Source: Ricinus communis
Lineage: Eukaryota > Streptophyta > Magnoliopsida > Malpighiales > Euphorbiaceae
Reading direction: 5' to 3'
Assembly (NCBI RefSeq): GCF_019578655.1
Contig: NC_063259.1
Coordinates: 21,935,277 to 21,999,276, forward strand
Length of the DNA: 64,000 nucleotides
The number at the start of each line of letters is the position of its first letter. The stretch's first letter is position 1. This document shows positions 40,951 to 49,574 of the stretch, one piece after another. Below the pieces are notes generated by a model that made no database searches, was not told the DNA's origin, and saw only the letters and a list, made by a program, of their open reading frames with translations. Both the position numbers and the translations under genes were made by a program.

Positions 40951-41406
40951 ATGCAGGCAACTACTCTCCTCTACCCGTCACCTCTCTTAGGATCGCATCA
41001 ACTTTCTGTCAAATTCCTGCACTTGCACCCAAGTACAGGTTTTAACAGGCATCATAACAAACTCTGCATCAGGGTTCATGCAGCATCCGGAAGAGACAGA
41101 TACAGGCGTGATTATGATGGTAAGTTGATTGACGAGAACATGGTTGTCCTTAGAAAACGGATTCAGGAGATGAGGACTGCAGACGGAGATAATGAAATCC
41201 CATCTGAGTGGATGGACTGGGAGAAGAAATATTACCCAGATTATAATTCAGATGTGTGTGAAGCAGTGGGGGTTCTGCAATCAGTATTGATGAACACCAG
41301 GCCTAGCTTGGCTTTGGGAATGGTTGCTCTTTTCTTGTTCACTGTTCCAACCTCATTTCTGATAATTATATTTAACTTGTGGGGTTGTATTAGCTTCTAT
41401 CTGTAA
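40951..41406 (+). CDS. Small predicted plastid membrane protein, paralogue of the gene at 58057
   Basis: Single-exon frame of 151 residues starting at the first ATG. I do not recognise a named family. The N terminus (about 1-45) is rich in Ser, His and Leu and poor in acidic residues, suiting a plastid transit peptide. Then comes a conserved core, NMVVLRKRIQEM, IPSEWMDWEKKYY, GVLQSVLMNTRPSLALGM (about 63-124), running into a hydrophobic segment of about 25 residues (roughly 120-145) that is probably a membrane helix. The second copy about 17 kb away shares this core in the same order, which argues strongly that both are real genes. The C terminus after the helix is shorter here and ends at FYL. 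Confidence 0.75.
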   Translation: MQATTLLYPSPLLGSHQLSVKFLHLHPSTGFNRHHNKLCIRVHAASGRDRYRRDYDGKLIDENMVVLRKRIQEMRTADGDNEIPSEWMDWEKKYYPDYNSDVCEAVGVLQSVLMNTRPSLALGMVALFLFTVPTSFLIIIFNLWGCISFYL

Positions 41407-41449
41407 TACCCATCTTCATATTATAGATATACAGCAGCTAAGAATTATC

Positions 41450-41660
41450 CATTTTCTTTTTCAAATTAAATTCTTTTTCCTTGTTATTCTCTAGAATTGC
41501 ACCTGTCACATTTTATACATTGAACCTATGTTTTATTTTTGAATTTATTTATTCCTATACTTTTATTATCCGTTTTCTTTTTCAAAATAAATTCTTTTTT
41601 CCCTATTATTTTCTAGAATTGGACTTTGTCACATTTTGTATGTGGAATCTATGTTTTTAT
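41450..41660 (+). repeat. Tandem duplication of about 110 bp
   Basis: Two adjacent imperfect units each contain TTTTCTTTTTCAAA, AAATTCTTTTT, then CTATTATT or TTGTTATT, TCTAGAATTG, GTCACATTTT and an ending like GAACCTATGTTTT or GAATCTATGTTTT. The offset is about 110 bp. It is a local duplication in the 3' flank of the small gene. Confidence 0.7.
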
Positions 41661-41670
41661 GCCTAATGAG

Positions 41671-41847
41671 TAATGCTACATGACCCATTTTTTGTGTCAA
41701 ACGTATTTTTTACTCACCTGATATGGCATTTAATATTTTTACAAATATATCCTCTAATATTTTAATATTAAAAATAATTTAATAAAAATATTAAGTACCA
41801 CATAAAGTGGGTAAGAAGTCAAACAGAAAAAATGGAATGTTTAACAT
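41671..41847. mobile_element. MITE / foldback element with long inverted arms
   Basis: About 175 bp. The left arm starts TGCTACATGACCCATTTTTT and the right arm read on the other strand starts TGTTAAACATTCCATTTTTT. The two arms stay similar for about 65-70 bp, through TTTGAC or TGTCAAAC, TTACTCACC or TTACCCAC, and TTTAATATTTTTA. The centre is an AATATTTTAATATT palindrome. There is no coding capacity. The arms would fold into a near-complete hairpin, as in plant MITEs. A related, more decayed copy is at 2433. The target duplication is uncertain (TAA/TTA next to the ends). Confidence 0.65.
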
Positions 41848-42517
41848 TTAATATTAAAAGTGTTATAGTTCTATTAGCTTTGTTATCAAATAAAAGTGAA
41901 AAATATCAGAGACAATATTAAAAATTTATATACCTGTAGAATTTATGAGCCTTTCAGTTACACAAGAAGTATAACAATAATTATCATTTTATCATAGAAT
42001 AACATTTCTTTTGGAGACTACAAATACAAAATATTTTATTCTTTTCTATTAACTTATTAGTTCTTTTATAAACTATTGACTACAAAGTAGTCATATTCTT
42101 ATAATATCATAATTATTTTTGCAACTAAGAAGAATTAGAAAAATATTTTAATTCAAAAAATAAAATAAAAATGTAATTTTTCATAAGATAGTAATTATTT
42201 TCGTGATTCATCAACGGTTGTGAAGATTCATTGATCATACAAGCAACTGTCAGGCATCTCAAAATATTGAGAAGAGAGTGGCATCAGCATGCATTCCAGA
42301 GTATACTAAGTTCACTATTAGTCAAATATTTAAACATGATTGCCTAAAGAAATTGTGCCAGCTGAAGAATCAAATAGATGAGATCAGAACATATACATAC
42401 CCCATTTTAAGAGCACTAATTGGTTGGTTAATATGTATAATTTGTGTGCATACCCATGTGAAGTGAGACAGGAAACTCTACTGTGGGTGAAGAAGTAAAA
42501 CTTGTATGAGATATACT

Positions 42518-45500
42518 TCAGGTTCTCCTCCGTTTGAGCATCTTCCACTGCTTCAATAAATGTGCTACTCCCTCCTTCAGTGTTGCCTTTCTGTTCTCCT
42601 TGAAATTCCAAATCTCCCTTACTATGTACCCCCCACTTGGGTTATACTCATTTATCTCTCTCTTGGCTTTTATTACAGCATCATAAACTTCATCGCCCAA
42701 CTCAATCTTCAGAAACTTTAATTTCTCATCATCTTCATCGATTATCTCCTACACAGCCAGGTTAAAGATCAAAACAATACATTAGAAGAAGTAAAAGGGG
42801 ATTCGGCCATAAGTTGATAAAAAATGTGGATCAAGCTATGTGTTTGCCTTGACATAATGTCACTGAAACAACAAACTTTGGCCAACTAAGAAAAAGAATA
42901 AGCAGCTTTCAAGTTTAGAGGGGTAAAGGGACAGTTAAAAAATCCCTGCAAATGGCACATTTTACAAAGCAATGCAGGAATAAAATATGTTATGTCTACA
43001 TTCATTTGTAGTGTTTGTTAGCAATGTCATTTATATAATAGGACAACATTGTCCATACCTTGGCATTTCCTGTCTCATCAGTGATGACCTTAAACGGATG
43101 CCAGCTAGGTTCTCTCAGGTGGTGATCCCACAATGAGCACAGCTCTACTGCTTTCACATCTGTATCTTCATCAGGAAACTTTCTCTTGGCTGAAGCATGG
43201 AATGGTCTACCATCGAGCTCGCCCATTTTCTTAACACCGATAAGAGCACGTGTATCCTCCCTTAAACCCTATGAAGCAAAAAAGAAAAAGAACAGACTTC
43301 TCAGAACAGCATAGGCATTATGACACTAGAGATTTCTTACTGTTCATTAATCTTCCATGCTTTATTTAAATTAAAACTTGCAATGAAAGAAAATGTTTCT
43401 AGATACGTACACTTATTAATTCCTTACGAGCATCTTGTAATTGATCATTATTCATGCGCTCCTTGATAATAAGAGTTTGATTAAGAGTTTCCAAGTCTTC
43501 TAGTTCTTCTTCCTTATCCTTCAACTGTTGTTGGATTGTGTCCATCTTTTTCTTGATATCTATGTCCTCCTGATCTCCCATGTGCTTCATTACTTGTAAA
43601 GCACCCTTCATGCGCTCTATCTCCAGCTCCAGAGCTTGTTTAGCATCAAGTTTCTTTTCTAGGTCAAGAATCTTCTTACGAAGTTTCTCTTTTTGTTTCT
43701 ACCATTGATTGTTGATCACAAACATAATAATTATATGCTCAAGCAGTATAGCATTCTTTTCTTATTCTATTTCATAGAAATAACGAATAAAAATGCACCT
43801 TTTGTTCTTCTGCCAGCCTCAACATATTTTCATCCGCCTTTTTCTGCTCCAAGATTGCTGTCTCATTCTAAGAGAAGGAACAAGAGATCTTAAAAGATAA
43901 TTCACAATTATTGTCAAGAGAATAGAAACCAACTGAAGCAATTTTCTACCAATAGCCAGTGTAAAATACTATTTGGCAAAGTACCCAGAAAGTATGTTCC
44001 TTGGCAAAATCCAACGAAAATATCGAATAAAGAACTAATATGACAACTTAAACAAGTATAAAATTATTGTATCTAATCAGCAACACTAGTTTTCATGATA
44101 CATTCCCCAAATTAAATGGTCAAGAAGTAATCCAAAACAGAAAGAGAGAAATTTGTAGGAACAAAACCAGTTTTTTGTTTTCTTCCAAAGTTATAATATG
44201 ATCTCAATATCCCAATCAATTTTTTGCTGTTATTAGGATCAACATTGACTCACATATTTATAATAGGTTTCTGTTGAATGGCAGTAAAGAATTTTGAAGT
44301 ACCCAATCAATGACTAAGTTAACACATCAACTTCTTTATTCAAAAGCCCCATTCCAGCTAGAGTTTGAAACCCTTAATATAGGCAAGATATGTTACCATT
44401 TTCTTCTTCTGACAAAGCTTCCTCATCTCATTATCATTCTGAAATTCACGCTGTTGTAGTTGCTTCTCGTGCTCCTTCATTTTTTTCCTCTGAGCTTCCA
44501 GATGTAGTGTAGCCCTCTCATGCTCCAAGGAAATTTTCTCTAGATAATCACGCGAAATCTGCTGCATCTTTCTCATTTCTAATCAACACAGAAATCATAA
44601 AAGTGAAACCGAGAAAGAAGCTACTGAAGACACTATTACTTGAAAGATGTATAATTCAAAAGGAATTCCATTTTAAAAACTTTCTTTTGCAGAGTGGGAA
44701 ATAATAGAAATTGTGAGTGAACGTAAGAACTACGATCATACCCTCATTATAAGATTTGATAATAGCCTCCTTTTCTAACATTTGCTTGTTCAAAGATGCA
44801 CTAGTCTCTGAATATTTGATTTTCATTTCTTCAAGATGCTTATTCTTCGTTTCTAAGGTATTGGTTAGTTTGGTCAGAAGTATTGAATCCTTCCTTCGAT
44901 CCTCCGCTTCTTTGCTTGAGACACTTTTTAAATCGCCAAACTTTCTCAGATGATCACCAACAACTTTTCTTTTACTTCTTTCAACATAATCATCTTCTCT
45001 TGCAACCCATCCAAACAACCTATCTCCCATTTCTTCTTTTGTGAGCTTTTCATAATCACTCTTCCCACAATGATTTAATTGAAAACCCTTCTCAAACATC
45101 ATTGCACTGTTGAACCCATTCCATTCCTTCTTAAAGTCAACAACTGCAAAGCCAGAATGACCAAAATGATTCCATAGAGGATGCACCTTAAGTAGGTCAA
45201 ATCCTTTTCTAGTTAGCTCATCCCTGAGTTTCGTCCCACTTTCGCCAACCTGAAGTCCACCTTCCATCTTAGTTTGAATATTAGCAACAATCCCCATCCA
45301 AGGCCAAACAAACAATTGATCCTTATCATGTTCACGATGCACAATGAGAGATTTAGTTTTAGTAAAATTATTCCCTGGCTTCTTCTCCTCCTCGTGATGC
45401 ATATTGTAAGGTTCAGTTTTAGTGGTATAATTATACCTTGGCTCCTTCTCCTTGTCCTTAATGTACCTATTCATATAATTCTCTAAAGCTAAGTGCTTAG

Positions 45501-45738
45501 CTTTATCTTTGAGATCCCTTTGAGAAGACCCTCTACTATGGCGATATGCATGTTGCAGAAGCTCATCAAAAAGGTAATAATCTTCCTTCTTCGATGAACA
45601 GAAAGGGCATCTATAAGTTGAATTTGAAATTTTAATTTCAATTCTTTGCTGCTTCAAATCTTTATAGTACCAATCTTCATAATCTTTATACTGAGTATCA
45701 CTTGCAAAATTCCTTTTCATTCTTGATATATGAGACAT
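42518..45738 (-). CDS. XS/XH-domain factor of RNA-directed DNA methylation, FDM/IDN2 family (6 coding exons)
   Basis: Minus-strand exons 44742-45738, 44397-44578, 43799-43867, 43411-43698, 43059-43268 and 42518-42748 join in frame to 658 residues; the family runs about 630-650. Visible: zf-XS zinc finger CPFC (44-47) with His63 and His67; an XS domain from about 140 (VWPWMGIVANI) to 252, the fold that binds dsRNA with 5' overhangs; a charged coiled coil (about 270-512); and an XH domain (about 520-655) with GVKKMGELDGRPF, LCSLWDHHLREPSWHPFK and GGYIVREIWNFKE. FDM/IDN2 proteins assist DRM2-directed de novo cytosine methylation guided by siRNA. Which paralogue this is cannot be told. The ATG at 45738 follows the acceptor of a leader intron; an upstream in-frame ATG at 45801 lies inside that intron. 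Confidence 0.92.
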
Positions 45739-46936
45739 TGCAAAATTAACCTGAAATACAATTAAGCAAAAAAATTCAGAATACTCATTCAGGTGTTTCA
45801 AGTTCTTAATATGAGATTCTAGTCAAATGACATAGTACTAAGAGATAGGGGTTCAAATTTAAAAAGTTTAAAGAAGCAAAACATGAACTTGTTTTATTTT
45901 TTTGGTTAATCAATTAAAAGGAATATATTGTCCAACCAGCAGAACATAATACAACCTAGACATAACTCAAAAGAAACAAAAGAAAAGAAATCACATATTT
46001 CTCTATATCAATTATACATCATCAACAGAAGCAATTCGGCTTGAGAAATTCTTCGGTTCCTTGGTTTATCAATCTGATAAATAGTTGCAGTAAGAGCAGG
46101 TCTTCTTACTTTACATTGCATATTCTTGCCTTCGGTTTTTCTGCAAAACCATCAAGTATCTCTCTACTAGCATGAAGGCTTAATCTGAATATAACAGCAC
46201 TTTTTAACACTAGTTTCTCCGGCTGATTTGAGAAATCAGACTCAAAAAATTTCATCAGATTGACTACATAAAACACAAGAAGCATCATTTAATATTTTCC
46301 CCATCAACCAACATATAAACCTGAATCTGGGTTATATAACAGGGACCACAAATCAACTCATATCAATCAACTTCCTCATAATTTCTTTCTCAAATCACCC
46401 CAGGTGCTAGCAACAGAAAATTATCCGACCACCCATCGATAGTATTAAGATTCCAGCTTACTGAATCACAAATGGAACTATCATCAATCTTATAATTAAT
46501 CAATTCCTTGCAGCATATATTCTCACTAGTGTCCTCCTTTCTTGGACATATCATTCAGTATCTCCAACTTCCAACTTATAGTTCACACATGATGTTTAAT
46601 TACCCTTTTGATGAGACCAAACCCAACTAGACACGTCTGTTTGCCTTCAAAAGTATCATTTTCTTTTAATCCCACCACTTAAGCACGCCATTCAATTTCT
46701 CACCTATCAAACAAAGCTTTAACTAAAAACAAACAACATTTTCCCAAAAAAGAATTTACGACTGAAAAATATCTAAATACACTATACAAAAGAAAAAAAG
46801 CATTATTCACCAGTGTTTTGTGCTTGTATTACATAAAGCATTACAACAGCCAAAACAGAACATAATGTGCACAATGTACTAATCGTAGAACCAAAATAAA
46901 TAAGCAAATAAACCACTAATAAGAAAAAGGCATTAC

Positions 46937-47170
46937 CTTCACTTCACTTGAAACCCGATTTCGAAAACCCTAACTAAAGCAGCGACTACTATCACCAAAT
47001 AACTACAGAAAAACTTGAAGGATGAAACGACAGCGCTTAACGGAAAAAAGAAACTTGAGAGGGTAGAGTAAAGAGGTTCTAGAGAGAGAAAGTGTTTACT
47101 TCTAGAGGTAGAGAGAGAAGGTGTGTATAAAATTTCGGTGATATGGTGGATGGGTTTTTGCCATTTTTCG
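46937..47170 (-). other. Probable noncoding 5' leader exon of the FDM gene
   Basis: On the minus strand AAGTGAAG|GTAATG at 46937/46936 is a good donor, and the FDM coding exon begins with a good acceptor at 45751, implying a 1.2-kb intron in the 5' UTR. The upstream end is not determined: an ATATATG-type TATA candidate lies near 47195-47200, giving a leader of roughly 200 nt. GC is higher here than in flanking DNA. Confidence 0.45.
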
Positions 47171-47354
47171 TTCTTGATATATCAGGACGATCGCCATATA
47201 TGAATGATTGAAAGCTGAAGCGGGAGGAAGCGAAGCGAGCCTCTTTGTTTCTCGGGTGTAGGAAAATGTTGTCTACTCGCGTTCTTATTTGGATGGGTTT
47301 TATTTTTGGTATTTTATTTTTATTTTTTGTTTGCCAAGTATAAAGGATACATTG

Positions 47355-47891
47355 TGTCACAGCTTGCCTCATCTTGGGCAAGGCAAGGCTTGTTCATGGG
47401 CAGAAATATGCCCAACATATGCTCAGCCCAAGTTGGCGGCCCAAAGAAACCAAAGGAAAAATCTGGAACTTGTTGGAGGATGTTAGGCTGTGTGCCAAGC
47501 TAAGGAGCTGCCTTGAAGCTTTCCTTGTTTGTATATAGAGTAACTTCCAAAAGAAGCCTTGTACATAGGTAGCTTGTAGAGAATTCTAGAAGAATGATTT
47601 CTAGCCACAAGTTAAGGAAGTGGGAAGCCTATAAATACCCCCTTCATTCATCATTTGTAACATATAAGAACATACAAGAGGAAGGTTGGAAACTTAATAA
47701 AGCTCTCCATACTTTCAAAGCTCAAGTGCTCTCAACTCTCTACCCTACCCAAGTCCTAAATCCCTGCTGCCTACTTTGCTCACCTATAATCTTTTCCAAT
47801 TCACATATAGGCTTACTTAGTTCGATTTTGTCAAGCAAGTTAACTAAGTGTCACGCGACTTGGCTAACCTCTAAGCCGAAGTTTCGTGACA
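47355..47891 (+). repeat. Left LTR of the gypsy element
   Basis: Starts TGTCACAGCTTG, ends TTTCGTGACA. Contains a TATA box TATAAAT at 47630-47636 and an AATAAA signal at 47696-47701, which place the U3/R boundary near 47660. Differs from the right LTR by an 18-bp segment containing AAGTTAACTAAGTGTCAC near 47836-47853. Confidence 0.95.
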
Positions 47892-47893
47892 GG

Positions 47894-47905
47894 TGGTATC
47901 AGAGC
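47894..47905 (+). other. Primer-binding site for initiator tRNA-Met
   Basis: TGGTATCAGAGC begins two bases after the left LTR and is complementary to the 3' end of plant initiator methionine tRNA, the usual primer in chromoviruses and many copia elements. Confidence 0.9.
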
Positions 47906-47949
47906 AACGGTTTGAATCCTAGGTACCATTGGTGGAAGTGATTCGAGTG

Positions 47950-49166
47950 ATGGCAAGCGAGGAAGGAATTGTGGCTGCTGCGGTGGAAGAGCGCCCAGGC
48001 GTGAGGAACAACGATCACAGCCTAGACGGGGCAAATCCAAGGCTCCAGCGCGCGAGCCTGTCGAGTCCAGAGTTGCTAGTCTTGAGAAAGATTTGGCTAG
48101 CGTGACTTCGACTATTGGCGAGCTTAGTGATGTTGACAACCTCATCCACGAAAATATGGAGATCACAAGGGCTGCCAAGGCCATGATCGAAGATCTTGGC
48201 AAAGCCTTTAGGGGAGAACTACACTCCCTTAGGGAGGAGTTCGCCGACCAGCAAAAGACCCTACGAGATGAGCTGAAAGAGCTTCGTAGGGAGATGGATG
48301 CTCTTCGTCGAGCTAGTCCACCCTTGACAAGCACAGCTGCCACTACTAGTTCCACTGCCCTGCACGAATTGAAAGTCCCTAAGCCTACCATGTACAATGG
48401 CACGCACAACGCCACTATGGTGGAAAACTTCTTATTCGGGCTTGATCAATACTACGAGGCGATGAACGTCACAAATGACTTCTCGAAGATTAGCAATGCT
48501 GCCATCTTCCTAAGGGATTTCACCCAACTCTGGTGGAGAAGGAAGCATTCCAAAAGGGAGAAGAGGCTTTGCATAATCAACATGTGGGAACAGTTCAAGA
48601 CCGAGCTCTGCAAGCAATTTGTGCCTCACAACGCCAACGATGAGGTACGAAGCAGGCTGCGTAAGCTAAGGCAAACAGGAAGCATTGCCGAGTACGTCAA
48701 GGAGTTCACGACTCTCATGCTAGAGATTCCAGACCTAACTGACGATCAACTCCTCTTTGATTTCAAGGACGGGTTGAAAGATTGGGTGAAGATGGAGCTC
48801 GAGCGACACGGAGTGCAGACCCTTGATGAAGCAATTGTCGCAGTGGAGAACCTCAAGGACTACTCTACTCAAGACAAAGGCAAGAAGCCTAGCTCTTCCA
48901 AGAGTGGGGGAGGCCAAAAAAGGGACTTCAACAAAGGCAAGGAGAGTGGCTACCAGAAGTCTTCTGGCGGCAACTCAAAGCACGGCAAAGGCTCGTCGCA
49001 CAAAAAAAAACCTGCTGCCTTTAAGTCGCCAAAGCCTTGCTTCATTTGTGACGGACCACACTGGGTGAGGGACTGCCCAAATCGAAAGGCGATGAATGCC
49101 ATCGTGGCAGAATACAACAAAGATAACTGCCAAGAAGAACCCCAAGCTGGCATGGGTTCTCTATAG
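47950..49166 (+). pseudogene. gag of the gypsy element (disrupted)
   Basis: The capsid frame is open from before 48093 to a TAG at 49164-49166. The region LWWRRK, then FVPHNANDEVRSRLRKLRQTG and EYVKEFTTLMLEIPD, is typical Ty3/gypsy capsid. A zinc knuckle of form C-X2-C-X3-H-X4-C (CFICDGPHWVRDC) lies near 49039-49077, after a Lys/Ser/Gly-rich linker. The first plausible ATG (47950) is in another frame, so a one-base shift near 48000 probably separates it from the rest. Gag forms the particle that packages the RNA. The frame continues past the TAG into protease without a shift. Confidence 0.85.
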
Positions 49167-49574
49167 CACTTAGGTACGTTGTCAAAGCTCCTCTCTCGCT
49201 CAGTCTCCAAGGAAAGAGGCATGCTTTACGTCGATGCTTTCATTGAGGGCAAAGCTGCCCCATGCGACACAACTTCATGGACGTGCGGCCTGGGCGTCAA
49301 AGGAGTCGACACGATTAAAGTTGTCAATTCGGAGGCAAAGCCTGTGCATGGCATTGCGGAAAATGTGAAGGTGCAAGTTGGTGATTGGCAAGGTATGCTA
49401 GACTTTACTGTTGTGCCCATGGATGATTTTAAAACTGTCTTTGGTCTAGCATTCTTCTACAAAGCCTATGCCATTCCGGTCCCTTCCACGAGCTCTCTAG
49501 TAATCCTCGACGCTTCCAAGCTTCGAGTGATCCCCTTGAAGAGCATGGCGAAATCCAAACCTGCTCTGATTTCT
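49167..49574 (+). pseudogene. Aspartic protease segment of pol, active site degenerate and interrupted
   Basis: In frame with gag after the TAG. LYVDAFIEGKAAP followed by a pattern ending DWQGMLDFTVVPMDDFKTVFG matches the retropepsin region of plant gypsy elements. The expected D-T-G-A catalytic motif is replaced by CDTTSW near 49263-49280, so catalytic function is probably lost. The segment is cut at 49574 by the nested solo LTR and resumes after 52464. Confidence 0.75.

Larger units (their letters stand above)
41407..42517. other. Intergenic region between convergent genes
   Basis: Lies between the end of the small plus-strand gene and the end of the minus-strand FDM gene. It includes two diverged copies of a short segment near 41450-41530 and 41560-41640 (CATTTTCTTTTTCAAA.. 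and CGTTTTCTTTTTCAAA..), a foldback element at 41671-41847, and the probable FDM 3' UTR after about 42230. Confidence 0.6.

Noticed and set aside
45739..45801. Upstream in-frame ATG giving a longer FDM N terminus
   Set aside because: A good CAG acceptor at 45751 shows this part is intron; the family start fits the ATG at 45738.
47289..47503. Short frames across the left LTR boundary
   Set aside because: They straddle host DNA and LTR, so cannot be an evolved gene.
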